This document shows positions 15,968 through 24,695 of a stretch of DNA of 64,000 nt, piece by piece. Numbering within the stretch: position 1 is the stretch's first letter; every line of letters begins with the position of its first letter. The notes under the pieces are model-generated. The model ran no database searches. It was not told the origin of the DNA and worked only from the letters and a program-made list of their open reading frames with translations. The stretch is taken from contig NZ_JAKSYD010000114.1 of assembly GCF_022829605.1 (NCBI RefSeq), forward strand, positions 62,001 to 126,000, read 5' to 3'. This DNA comes from Methylobacterium sp. E-065. Its GTDB lineage: Bacteria; Pseudomonadota; Alphaproteobacteria; Rhizobiales; Beijerinckiaceae. Position numbers and translations under genes: made by a program.

Positions 15968-16044
15968 TGGTCGGAGTGGCCGGACTCGAACCGACGACCC
16001 CCTGTCCCCCAGACAGGTGCGCTACCGGGCTGCGCTACACTCCG
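15968..16044 (-). tRNA. tRNA-Pro(GGG)
   Basis: A complete cloverleaf on the minus strand: acceptor CGGAGTG/CACTCCG, anticodon stem CCTGT/ACAGG around loop CTGGGGG (anticodon GGG), T-loop GGTTCGAGTCC, and an encoded CCA at 15968-15970. The 3' end faces the mosaic island on the left, the usual orientation for integration at a tRNA 3' end. Confidence 0.95.
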
Positions 16045-16187
16045 ACGCCCCATGGGCTTGGCGCTCTTAGCCGTCGCGCGGCGCCTGTGCAAGTCTTTCG
16101 CGCGGTCCGGCCCGGGGCCGGAAGCGCTGGCGCTCCCGGCTCGCGGCCGTTACGGGGTGCGCGCGTCCCCGACAGCACTGACGGTTC

Positions 16188-17459
16188 ATGATTGACCGAC
16201 CGATTGCCTTCGATCTCACGCGCCTGGTCACCCGCCTGCGCCATGCGAGCCCGTCCGGAATTGATCGCGTCGATCTGGCCTATGCCCGCGCCTACCTGGG
16301 TCGCGACAGCGTCGGTGTCGTCTCGACGGCGGCTGGGCCGCGGATCCTGGATCGGCATCGCGCGCGCGCGATCGTCGAAGCCGTGGCGGCCGGATGGGTC
16401 GAGGATTGCGAGGCGCCTGACGATCCGGTCTATCGGCAGTTGGCGCTGCGCTGCGGCGCGTCCGCCATTGCGCCCGTGAACGAGGCTCCGCGGGCCGACA
16501 CCGGGGCGCGCCGCCGGATCCAGGCCCGGACGGCGGCCGAGATCGCGCTGCGCGGCCGAACGGTCGATGCGCTCCCGCGGGACGCGCTCTATCTCCACAC
16601 CTCGCACCTGCGGCTGGACAATCCCCGGCGCTTCGACTGGCTTTACACCCGCCGGGACGTGCGCAGCGCCTTCTTCGTTCACGACCTGATTCCGATCACC
16701 CACCCCGAATACGGCCGCGCCGGCGAGGTCGAACGCCACAGGGCGCGGCTGCGCACGATCGGGCGGCACGCCGCGGCCATTCTGGTGAACTCCGCCGATA
16801 CCGGACACCGCACCCTGGATCACCTCGCCGCCGAGGGGTTCGGCCGGCCGCCCGTGGCGGTGGGCCATCTCGGCGTCGAGCCAGCCTTCGGGCGCGAGGG
16901 CCCGCGCTTCCACCCTGACCGGCCGACCTTCCTGGTCTGCGGCACCATCGAGTCGCGCAAGAATCATCTGCTTCTCTTCCAGATCTGGCGGCATCTGGCC
17001 GAACGGCATGGGGCGGATACGCCCCGGCTGATCGTGGTCGGGCGCCGGGGCTGGGAGGCGGAGAGTGCCATCGATATGCTGGAGCGGTGCCCGGGTGTGC
17101 GCGCCCACGCGATCGAGGCGACCGGCCTGTCCACGCACGGCCTCGCCGCGCTGATGCGCAGCTGCACCGCGCTTTTGATGCCGTCCTTCACGGAGGGCTA
17201 CGGGATTCCGCTCGTAGAGGCAGCCGCCTCCGGATTGCCGGTGGTCGCCTCCGACATCCCGGTCCACCGGGAGATCGCCGAAGGCTTCGCGCTGTTCCGC
17301 GATCCGCTCGACGGTCCGGGCTGGATCCAGGCGATCGAGTCGCTGGCAACACCGGCCTCACCGCTGCGGTCCGACCTCGCCGGCCGCCTCGACGGATACA
17401 GGCCGCCGAGCTGGGCCGCCCATTTCGACGCTGTGGGGCCGACCCTCGCGGCACTCTGA
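16188..17459 (+). CDS. Glycosyltransferase family 4 (GT-B)
   Basis: 423 residues. The C-terminal Rossmann domain has the GT4 signature E-x7-E (EGYGIPLVE in PSFTEGYGIPLVEAAASGLPVVAS), preceded by FLVCGTIESRKNHLLLFQIW and LIVVGRRGWE, typical donor-nucleotide domain strands. The N-terminal domain contains SGIDRVDLAYAR and FFVHDLIPITHPEY. It probably transfers a sugar to a polysaccharide or lipid acceptor; the substrate cannot be told. It is a single gene beside tRNA-Pro, with no visible partner glycosyltransferases. Confidence 0.85.
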   Translation: MIDRPIAFDLTRLVTRLRHASPSGIDRVDLAYARAYLGRDSVGVVSTAAGPRILDRHRARAIVEAVAAGWVEDCEAPDDPVYRQLALRCGASAIAPVNEAPRADTGARRRIQARTAAEIALRGRTVDALPRDALYLHTSHLRLDNPRRFDWLYTRRDVRSAFFVHDLIPITHPEYGRAGEVERHRARLRTIGRHAAAILVNSADTGHRTLDHLAAEGFGRPPVAVGHLGVEPAFGREGPRFHPDRPTFLVCGTIESRKNHLLLFQIWRHLAERHGADTPRLIVVGRRGWEAESAIDMLERCPGVRAHAIEATGLSTHGLAALMRSCTALLMPSFTEGYGIPLVEAAASGLPVVASDIPVHREIAEGFALFRDPLDGPGWIQAIESLATPASPLRSDLAGRLDGYRPPSWAAHFDAVGPTLAAL

Positions 17460-17509
17460 GGTCGATCGCGCTTCGACAAGCCCAGGGCGCCAAGTTGCGC
17501 GGGTCGGGC

Positions 17510-17551
17510 CTGACGAATATGGAAAAGCATCAGTCCGACAGACTGACGAAT
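17510..17551. promoter_or_regulatory. Candidate operator upstream of the rhodanese gene
   Basis: A perfect inverted repeat TCAGTC-CGACA-GACTGA at 17530-17546, plus a 9-base direct repeat CTGACGAAT at 17510-17518 and 17543-17551 (33 bases apart). It lies 26 bases before the rhodanese start, a position suited to a repressor site. Confidence 0.35.
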
Positions 17552-17576
17552 CTCAGGCAGAACGGAGATCCTGCCG

Positions 17577-17897
17577 ATGCAGGTGGTCGACCTCGATCGC
17601 GATGCGGTCAAGCGCGGGCTTGACGACGGCTCGATGCTAGTCATCGATGTGCGAGAGCCGCACGAATACAGCGCCGGACATATCCCCGGGGCGGTTTCGC
17701 ATCCGCTTTCCAGCTTCGATCCGCAGGCCGTGGCCGCCCTGGTGGCCGAGGATGGGCGGCAGCCCGTCTTCTCCTGCGCCTCGGGCGTCCGGTCGGTTCA
17801 TGCGCTGATGGCGGCGCAGCAGGCGGGCCTCGAGATCACTCGCCACTACAAGGGCGGCTTCAAGGATTGGTACGGCGCGGGCGAAACCATCGAGTAG
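17577..17897 (+). CDS. Rhodanese-like sulfurtransferase
   Basis: 106 residues, a single rhodanese domain. It has the N-terminal LVIDVREPHEYSAGHIPGAVSHPL motif and the active-site Cys in VFSCASGVRS, which would carry the persulfide. The length matches stand-alone GlpE/PspE-type proteins. GGAG lies about 8 bases upstream of the ATG. No transporter or ArsR-type regulator gene is adjacent. Confidence 0.9.
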   Translation: MQVVDLDRDAVKRGLDDGSMLVIDVREPHEYSAGHIPGAVSHPLSSFDPQAVAALVAEDGRQPVFSCASGVRSVHALMAAQQAGLEITRHYKGGFKDWYGAGETIE

Positions 17898-18041
17898 CCC
17901 GCCGCATCAATCCGGCCCCCGGGGCCGTCATGTGCGCGGGCGCACAAGCAACAGCGTTGCTTGCGGGTTACGGCGCGCTTGCGGCGGAACTATCGTCAAG
18001 CTCGGCGCGACCGATGGTCGGCCTATGGACAGCAGGACCCG

Positions 18042-19196
18042 ATGCGCAGCCGGCTTCCCAGCCTCCTCACCGTGCTCTCCGGATTGGCCGTCGGCCTCGC
18101 CGCGGGGCCGCTCTCGGCGCCAGCCTACGCCCAGGCGCCGGGCGGCCCTCCGCCGAAGGTCACCGTGGCGAAGCCCGTGGTGCGCCAGATTATCGAGCAG
18201 GACCAGTATACCGGCCGCTTCGAGGCGATTGATTACGTCGAGGTTCGTGCCCGGGTCACCGGCTACCTCGAGAAGATCAACTTCGTCGACGGCCAGACCG
18301 TGAAGAAGGGTGACGTTCTGTTCGTCATCGACCGGCGCCCCTACAAGGCGGCGTTGGAGCAGGCCCAGGCGGCTTTGGCCTCCGCCAAGGCGCGCCAGTC
18401 CTTCTCGCAGACGGATCTCGAGCGTGCGCAGACCCTGTCGCGCAGCGGCAACATCTCGGAGCAGGTCACGGACCAGCGCCGGCAGGCTTCGCAGACCGCC
18501 CAGGCCGACGTCGACAGCGCCCAGGCGGCCCTCAACAACGCCCAGCTGAACTACGACTTCAGCGAGGTGAAGGCGCCGATCAACGGCCGGATCAGCCGGC
18601 GTCTGGTCACCGAGGGCAACATCGTCAGTGCCGACCAGACCATGCTGACGACGATCGTGTCGCTCGACCCGATCTATTTCAGCTACACGGTCGATGAGAA
18701 GGCGTTCCTGAAGTACCAGAGCAGCCTCGGCATCGGCATGGGCCAGACCCAGCAGGGCAAGGGCGTGCCGATCCTGATCGCGCTGTCGGGTGAGCCCAAG
18801 CCGACCCGCAAGGGTACGCTCGACTTCGTCGACAACCGCGTCGACAACGCCACCGGCACGATTCTGCTGCGGGCGACCGTCCCGAACGCCGACCTGTTCA
18901 TCAAGCCCGGCCTGTTCGGCATCGTCTCGATGCCGGCGACGAAGTCGTTCGAGGGGGTCATGATCCCCGACGAGGCGGTGGCCGCCAACCAAGACAAGCG
19001 GATCGTCTACCTCCTCGGGCCCGACAACGCGATCCAGCAGAGGGACGTGGTGCTTGGGCCGAAGGTCGACGGCTACCGGGTGATCCAGTCGGGGTTGAAG
19101 GGCGACGAGCTGGTCGTGGTCAACGGCACCTCGCGGGTGCGGCCGGGCGTGAAGGTCACGCCCGACACGATCGAGCTGCCCCCGAGCAAGACGTGA
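18042..19196 (+). CDS. RND efflux periplasmic adaptor subunit
   Basis: 384 residues from ATG 18042 with AGCAGGA upstream; the open frame begins at 17961, but those residues are not signal-like. A signal peptide runs to about residue 30 (APAYAQA). It then has a lipoyl-type hairpin (VEVRARVTGYLEKINFVDGQTVKKGDVLFVIDRRPY), an alpha-hairpin coiled coil (ALEQAQAALASAKARQ...), the beta-barrel and a membrane-proximal domain (GLFGIVSMP, VVLGPKVDGYRVIQSGLKGDELVVVNG). This is an AcrA/MexE-type membrane fusion protein linking the inner membrane pump to an outer membrane channel. It forms an operon with the pump 107 bases downstream. Confidence 0.92.
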   Translation: MRSRLPSLLTVLSGLAVGLAAGPLSAPAYAQAPGGPPPKVTVAKPVVRQIIEQDQYTGRFEAIDYVEVRARVTGYLEKINFVDGQTVKKGDVLFVIDRRPYKAALEQAQAALASAKARQSFSQTDLERAQTLSRSGNISEQVTDQRRQASQTAQADVDSAQAALNNAQLNYDFSEVKAPINGRISRRLVTEGNIVSADQTMLTTIVSLDPIYFSYTVDEKAFLKYQSSLGIGMGQTQQGKGVPILIALSGEPKPTRKGTLDFVDNRVDNATGTILLRATVPNADLFIKPGLFGIVSMPATKSFEGVMIPDEAVAANQDKRIVYLLGPDNAIQQRDVVLGPKVDGYRVIQSGLKGDELVVVNGTSRVRPGVKVTPDTIELPPSKT

Positions 19197-19303
19197 GCCT
19201 GACCGGCTCGCCAGGACTGCCTTCGCGCGCGCCGAGCGGCGCGCCCCGCACCGACGACGCAGGGCCCCGTCCGGGAGACCGGCGGGCCTCAGAGGTTTGA
19301 CCG

Positions 19304-22300
19304 ATGCGTTTCGCCCATTTCTTCGTCGACAGACCGATCTTCGCGTCCGTCACGTCGATCGTGTTCCTGATCCTCGGCTTCGTGGCCTACGAGAGCCTGC
19401 CGGTCTCGCAATACCCCGAGATCGTGCCGCCGACCGTGACGGTGCGTGCCTCGTACCCGGGCGCCAACGCCGAGACCGTGGCCGCCACGATCGCGACCCC
19501 GATCGAGCAGGAGGTCAACGGCGTCGACAACATGCTCTACATGACGTCGTTGTCGACCAACGACGGCAACATGCTGCTGACCGTGACCTTCAAGGTCGGC
19601 ACCAACCTCGATATCGCCAACGTGCTGGTGCAGAACCGGCTTTCGGTGGCCCAGCCACGCCTGCCGCCGGACGTGCGCAACCTCGGCGTGACCGTGCGCA
19701 AGGCCTCGCCCGACCTGATGCTGGTCGTGCACCTGCTCTCGCCGAACAAGACCTACGACCAGAACTACCTCGCCAACTACATCTACCTGAACATCCGCGA
19801 CGAGCTGCTGCGCCTCGACGGCGTCGGCGACATCACGATCTTCGGCGGTAACGAATACGCCGAGCGGATCTGGGTCGATCCCAACAAGCTCGCCGCCTAC
19901 GGCCTCTCGGTCACCGACGTCACCACGGCCCTGCAGGAGCAGAACGTCCAGGTTGCGGCCGGGCAGCTCAACGGGCCGCCTGCGGCCAAGAGCGAGGCGT
20001 TTCAGCTGGTCGTCCAGTCGCAGGCTCGCTTCAAGACGCCGGAGCAATTCGCCGAGGTGATCATCAAGGCGCAGGACGGGCGCCTCGTCCGGGTGAAGGA
20101 CATCGCCCGCGTCGAGATGGGCCAGAAGGACTACACCACCAACTCCTACCTCAACGACACGCCCGCGGTGGGCATCGGCGCGTTCCAGCGGCCGGGCACC
20201 AACGCGCTGGACGCGGCGGCGTCGGTCAAGAAGGTGATGGAGACCGTCAAGAAGAACTTCCCGCCGGACGTCGAGTACCGCATCGCCTACAACCCGACCG
20301 AGTTCATCGAGGAATCGATTCACGAGGTCTACAAGACTCTGTTCGAGGCGGTCGGCCTCGTGGTGATCGTGGTGCTGGTGTTCCTTCAGAGCTGGCGAAC
20401 CGCGCTGATCCCGGTGATCGCGATTCCCGTGTCGCTGATCGGCACCTTCGCGGCGATGGCGGCCTTTGGCTTCTCGCTCAACAACCTGACCCTGTTCGGG
20501 CTGGTGCTCGCCATCGGCATCGTGGTCGACGACGCGATCGTGGTGGTGGAGAACGTCGAGCGCAACATGGCCGAGGGGCTCTCCGCGGGAGACGCCGCCC
20601 ACAAGACCATGGACGAGGTCGGCGGCGCGGTGATCGCCATCGCGTTGGTGCTGGCCGCGGTGTTCGTACCGACCGCGTTCATCCCGGGCATCTCGGGTCA
20701 GTTCTACAAGCAGTTCGCGCTGACCATCGCGGCCTCGACGCTGATCTCGGCGTTCAACTCGCTCACCCTGTCGCCGGCGCTGTGCAAGCTGCTGCTGGTG
20801 CCCCACCATGCCCGCAAGGAGCCGAAGTTCTTCCTGACGCGGTTCGTGGCTTGGCTGGCGAACGGCTTCAACCGCGCGTTCGACGCGACCTCGAATGCCT
20901 ATGGGCGGACCATTCGCGTCCTGACCGGCGGAATCGTGGGCCTGGGCGTGATGCTACTGATCTACGCAGCGGTGATCGCCGGCACGCTGCACCTCGCGCA
21001 GACGACGCCGACGGGCTTCATCCCGGACCAGGACCAGGGCTACCTGATCGGCGTGGTCCAGCTCCCGTCCGGTGCCTCCCTCGATCGCACGACGGACGTG
21101 ATCCTGCGTGCCGCCAAGCAGGCCCGCACGGTCGACGGCGTGGCCAACGCGGTGATCATCGCGGGCTTCGACGGCGCGACCTTCACCAACACCACCAATG
21201 CCGGCGTGATGTTCCTGACGCTCAAGGGCGCGAAGGAGCGTGCCGAGACCGGACGCAGCGCCGGGGCGATCACCGGCGACGTGCTGAAGGCCACCTCGGA
21301 CATCCAGGAGGCCCGGGTGATCGTGATCCCGCCGCCGCCCGTCCGGGGCCTCGGCAGCGGCGGCGGCTTCAAGATGCAGATCGAGAGCCGGCAATCGTCG
21401 GAAATCGGCCCGCTGATGGCCGCGGCCGGCGCTGTGATCGGTCAGGCGAACCAGAGCTCCGACGTGCAGCGCGTCTTCACGACCTTCGACAACTCGACGC
21501 CGCAGCTCTTCCTCGACATCGACCGCACCATCGCGCGGATGCTGAACGTGCCGCTGGCCAACGTGTTCTCGTCGGTCCAGGCGGATCTCGGCGGCACTTA
21601 CGTCAACGACTTCAACACCCTGGGCCGCATCTATCAGGTGCGCCTGCAGGGCGACGCCGCCTTCCGCACGTCGATCCAGGACATCTCCCAGATCAAGGTG
21701 CGCTCCTCCACCGGCGCGCTGGTGCCGATGGGCACGCTCGCCTCGGTGCGGGACGTGACGGGACCGCAGATCGTGCAGCGGTTCAACCTGTACTACTCGG
21801 TTCCCGTGCAGGGCGTGGCCAAGCCCGGCATCTCCACCGGTCAGGCGCTCGACGCCATGGAGGAGATCGCCAAGAAGAACCTGCCCGACGGTTACTCCTA
21901 CGACTGGACCGAGATCGCCTATCAGCAGAAGGCGGCGAGCGGGACCGCGGGCGCGGTCTTCGCCCTCGGCGTGTTGCTGGTCTTCCTCGTGCTCGCCGCG
22001 CAGTACGAATCCTGGGCCTTGCCGCTCGCGATTCTGCTGGTGGTGCCGACCGGCGTGCTCGCGGCGCTCGCAGGCGTGCAGTTCCGCGGTCAGGACAACA
22101 ACATCCTGACCCAGATCGGTCTCATCGTGCTCATCGGCTTGGCTGCCAAGAACGCGATCCTGATCGTAGAGTTCGCGCATGATATCGAGCAGCGCGAGCA
22201 TCTGAGTCCGGTCGACGCGGCGGTGGAAGCCTGCCGCCTGCGCCTGCGCCCGATCCTGATGACCGCCTTCGCGTTCATCCTCGGCACGCTGCCGCTGGTG

Positions 22301-22501
22301 ATCGCCACCGGCCCCGGCGCCGAAATGCGCCAGGCGCTCGGCACGGCGGTGTTCTTCGGGATGATCGGCGCGACCTTCTTCGGCCTGTTCCTGACGCCGG
22401 TGTTCTACGTGGTGATCCGCCGCTTCTCGCTCTGGCTCGGCCGGTTCCGGAAGAAGCACACGCACGGCGATCACGGGGACGCTGCGCCGGCCCACGGCTG
22501 A
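19304..22501 (+). CDS. RND multidrug efflux pump, HAE1 family
   Basis: 1065 residues, the usual size of AcrB/MexB-type pumps. The start has AGAGG about 8 bases upstream. The N-terminus MRFAHFFVDRPIFASVTSIVFLILGFVAYESLPVSQYP is the first membrane helix, and two large periplasmic loops and 12 helices are expected. The proton-relay Asp pair is in TM4 (GIVVDDAIVVVENVERN). The pump takes hydrophobic drugs from the periplasm or outer leaflet and uses the proton gradient. No TolC-type channel or local regulator is encoded nearby, so it presumably uses a channel made elsewhere. Confidence 0.95.
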   Translation: MRFAHFFVDRPIFASVTSIVFLILGFVAYESLPVSQYPEIVPPTVTVRASYPGANAETVAATIATPIEQEVNGVDNMLYMTSLSTNDGNMLLTVTFKVGTNLDIANVLVQNRLSVAQPRLPPDVRNLGVTVRKASPDLMLVVHLLSPNKTYDQNYLANYIYLNIRDELLRLDGVGDITIFGGNEYAERIWVDPNKLAAYGLSVTDVTTALQEQNVQVAAGQLNGPPAAKSEAFQLVVQSQARFKTPEQFAEVIIKAQDGRLVRVKDIARVEMGQKDYTTNSYLNDTPAVGIGAFQRPGTNALDAAASVKKVMETVKKNFPPDVEYRIAYNPTEFIEESIHEVYKTLFEAVGLVVIVVLVFLQSWRTALIPVIAIPVSLIGTFAAMAAFGFSLNNLTLFGLVLAIGIVVDDAIVVVENVERNMAEGLSAGDAAHKTMDEVGGAVIAIALVLAAVFVPTAFIPGISGQFYKQFALTIAASTLISAFNSLTLSPALCKLLLVPHHARKEPKFFLTRFVAWLANGFNRAFDATSNAYGRTIRVLTGGIVGLGVMLLIYAAVIAGTLHLAQTTPTGFIPDQDQGYLIGVVQLPSGASLDRTTDVILRAAKQARTVDGVANAVIIAGFDGATFTNTTNAGVMFLTLKGAKERAETGRSAGAITGDVLKATSDIQEARVIVIPPPPVRGLGSGGGFKMQIESRQSSEIGPLMAAAGAVIGQANQSSDVQRVFTTFDNSTPQLFLDIDRTIARMLNVPLANVFSSVQADLGGTYVNDFNTLGRIYQVRLQGDAAFRTSIQDISQIKVRSSTGALVPMGTLASVRDVTGPQIVQRFNLYYSVPVQGVAKPGISTGQALDAMEEIAKKNLPDGYSYDWTEIAYQQKAASGTAGAVFALGVLLVFLVLAAQYESWALPLAILLVVPTGVLAALAGVQFRGQDNNILTQIGLIVLIGLAAKNAILIVEFAHDIEQREHLSPVDAAVEACRLRLRPILMTAFAFILGTLPLVIATGPGAEMRQALGTAVFFGMIGATFFGLFLTPVFYVVIRRFSLWLGRFRKKHTHGDHGDAAPAHG

Positions 22502-22522
22502 CGCGCCGCGCCGGCCTTTGGA

Positions 22523-22558
22523 AGCCGCGCCCGATCCGCGAGGATCGGGCGCGGCTTT
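22523..22558 (+). terminator. Strong terminator after the efflux operon
   Basis: A perfect 15-bp stem (22523-22537 with 22542-22556) around a GCGA loop, followed by TT. It ends the adaptor-pump operon 21 bases after the pump stop. Confidence 0.85.
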
Positions 22559-22598
22559 CGCGCGACGGGCGGACGTGTCCGGTGTAGAGGCTGGCGGC

Positions 22599-23117
22599 AT
22601 GCACGCCCTCGGCCGTCTGTTCCTTGGCGCCCTCGCCCTCGTTTTCGCCGTTCCGGTTGGCTTCGCCGTCCTCGTCATGGCGCTCGTCGTCGATCCGGCT
22701 GCGCAGGCTTGGCTGACCGGCGGCGCGCTTGCCGGCCTCGATATGGCCCTGTCCGACCTTTCGGCCGGCCTGCCGCCGGAGGGACTTGTCCTGTTCATCG
22801 CAGGCCTTGCCCAGGCGCTGTTCGTCCTGCTGGCCGTGCCGCCGGCCTTCGTGGGACTCTGCGGGGAGGTCCTCGGTCGGCGCGGCCTTCTCTGGTACGG
22901 CGCAGGCTGCGGTGCGCTGACCGCCGCCCTCCCCTGGCTCACCCGTGGCGTGATCCGCTCGAATGAGGCCGGCCGCAACCCAGGTCTTCTCGCGGCCGAA
23001 GCGCGGCTGACTCTGATCCTGTTCGTGGTCGGTGCGAGCGCCGGCCTCGTCTACTGGCTGATCGCGGGTCGCCGGGCCGGCCTCGTGCGGGACGATCGAG
23101 CGAATGAGGCTGCCTGA
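22599..23117 (+). CDS. Four-helix membrane protein of unknown function
   Basis: 172 residues from ATG 22599; the frame is open from 22518, but that start lies inside the terminator hairpin. Four hydrophobic segments: about 6-30 (FLGALALVFAVPVGFAVLVMALVV), 62-84 (LVLFIAGLAQALFVLLAVPPAFVGL), 92-108 and 137-158 (LTLILFVVGASAGLVYWLIAG). No family recognised. Confidence 0.7.
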   Translation: MHALGRLFLGALALVFAVPVGFAVLVMALVVDPAAQAWLTGGALAGLDMALSDLSAGLPPEGLVLFIAGLAQALFVLLAVPPAFVGLCGEVLGRRGLLWYGAGCGALTAALPWLTRGVIRSNEAGRNPGLLAAEARLTLILFVVGASAGLVYWLIAGRRAGLVRDDRANEAA

Positions 23118-23206
23118 AGCTGTGGTCGCGGGACACCCTCGACCAAGCTCGCTTGGCCGCCGGTATCCCACCGCGCTACAGGAAAGGCGCCCAGCCCCGG
23201 ATTCCG

Positions 23207-23983
23207 ATGCTCGCCCTGCGCTCCCTCACCTTCAACATCTGCTTCTACACACTCACCACGGTGCTGGCGGTCGTCGGTTTGCCGACCCTGGTCTCCGGAC
23301 GGGCTGTGATGCGGCTGGCCCATCTCTGGGGACGGATCACCCTCTGGCTGCTGCAGACGGTCGCCGGCACCCGCGTCGAGTTCCGCGGACTGGACAACAT
23401 TCCCCCGGGGCCGCTGCTGGTGGCGGCCAAGCACCAGTCGGCGCTCGAGACCCTGGCGCTCTGCACGGTCCTGCCGAACTTCGCCTACATCCTGAAGCGT
23501 GAGCTGCTCTTCATTCCGCTGATCGGCTGGTACCTGTCGCGCAGCGGCATGGTGGCGATCGACCGCTCCAAGGGCACGCGGGCCATGAGCCTGATGAACG
23601 CCGCCGCCGTCGAGGCCATCCGGCAGGGCCGCCGGCTGATCATCTTCCCGGAGGGCACCCGCCGTTCCGTGGGGGCGCCGCCCGCCTACAAGCAGGGCCT
23701 GTCGCACCTCTACATCGCGTTGCAGGTTCCCTGCCTGCCGGTCGCCCTGAACACTGGCTTGTTCTGGTCGCGCAACAGCCTCGTCCGCCGCCCCGGGACC
23801 GCGATCATCGAGTTCCTGCCGACCATTCCCCCCGGACTGCCCCGGCAGGAATTTCAGGTCCTGATCCAGGACCGCCTGGAGGCGGCCTCAAACGCTCTGA
23901 CCGATGGAGCACGTCACGGCCTCGACGCGACGGCGCATCCGGTTCCGGACGCCGGGTCGACAGCGTTCCCGCCACGCCGCTGA
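23207..23983 (+). CDS. plsC: 1-acyl-sn-glycerol-3-phosphate acyltransferase
   Basis: 258 residues from ATG 23207; an in-frame ATG at 23153 would add 18 residues. The H-x4-[DE] catalytic motif is HQSALE, and the second motif is FPEGTR, both hallmarks of the PlsC/LPLAT family. An N-terminal membrane helix is present (FNICFYTLTTVLAVVGLPTLV). It acylates lysophosphatidic acid to phosphatidic acid at the inner membrane in phospholipid synthesis. The polar, low-complexity last 35 residues are outside the domain. Confidence 0.9.
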   Translation: MLALRSLTFNICFYTLTTVLAVVGLPTLVSGRAVMRLAHLWGRITLWLLQTVAGTRVEFRGLDNIPPGPLLVAAKHQSALETLALCTVLPNFAYILKRELLFIPLIGWYLSRSGMVAIDRSKGTRAMSLMNAAAVEAIRQGRRLIIFPEGTRRSVGAPPAYKQGLSHLYIALQVPCLPVALNTGLFWSRNSLVRRPGTAIIEFLPTIPPGLPRQEFQVLIQDRLEAASNALTDGARHGLDATAHPVPDAGSTAFPPRR

Positions 23984-24105
23984 ACCGTCTGCGCGTCGCC
24001 CGCCACACGTGCTCCCGGCTTGTGGATAACGGGCATCATCCCCATCTCCAGACATAGGAACGTCGCCCTTGACGGCTGTGGATATCGCGCGCTAGGTTGG
24101 AACAA

Positions 24106-24552
24106 ATGGCGAACAGAAGAGCCCTGTCCTGGTCGGCCGCGCTTCGCGACCTGAAGGACGATCGCACCCGGAGGCAGGATGTGCGCGAAGAACGCCTCAA
24201 GACCAATGCAGGCCTGCGCGGCGCACCTGCGCTGCCGCTCTCGGCTTGGCGGGGCCGCTCTGGCCGGCGCTACGTGGTCGGGGTTCATCCGGCCGGCGGC
24301 TTCGATGTCGACGAGATGGCGGAGGCCGTGGTGATCGCCGTGCGCCGCGACGATACCGGCATCGCCAAGATGGTGTCGGTCGCCACCTCCAAGGAGAGCC
24401 CCCGGGATCACCTCCGCCGGACGTGGCTGGAGCGCGTCCGCCACGGCGGCGCCACCGAGATGCATGTGCATCGCCTGGCCGATAGCGAGGCCGAACGGAT
24501 GGCGATTGCGGACGATCTGAAGGTGGATACGGTCGAGCCGGCTCAGGTCTGA
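24106..24552 (+). CDS. Hypothetical protein
   Basis: 148 residues from ATG 24106. The N-terminus is basic; the middle (GRRYVVGVHPAGGFDVDEMAEAVVIAVRRDDTGIAKMVSVA) looks like an alpha/beta fold. No known family. A possible promoter lies at 24070-24099 (TTGACG, 18-base spacer, TAGGTT), just upstream. Confidence 0.6.
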   Translation: MANRRALSWSAALRDLKDDRTRRQDVREERLKTNAGLRGAPALPLSAWRGRSGRRYVVGVHPAGGFDVDEMAEAVVIAVRRDDTGIAKMVSVATSKESPRDHLRRTWLERVRHGGATEMHVHRLADSEAERMAIADDLKVDTVEPAQV

Positions 24553-24695
24553 TCGCGGGGGCTGATGTGTCCCTCCAGGCCGTACGATCCGCGTCGCCGT
24601 CGACCCGGGTCGCCGTCGCCCCAGTTTCGCCCCTTGCGTGGCCTCATGGCGGGGTCGTGACGTCCCTGTAGGGGATCGAGGCGGGAGCGGAACGC

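Noticed and set aside
16035..17267. Long minus-strand open frame opposite the GT4 gene
   Set aside because: Arg/Gly/Ala/Pro-rich, no family features, and the plus strand carries an intact GT4 domain with E-x7-E. It also runs into tRNA-Pro. GC-rich genes often leave long open antisense frames.
19289..22978. Two long minus-strand open frames opposite the RND pump
   Set aside because: His/Asp/Arg/Val-rich shadow frames over a complete 1065-residue pump; no start signals or known motifs.
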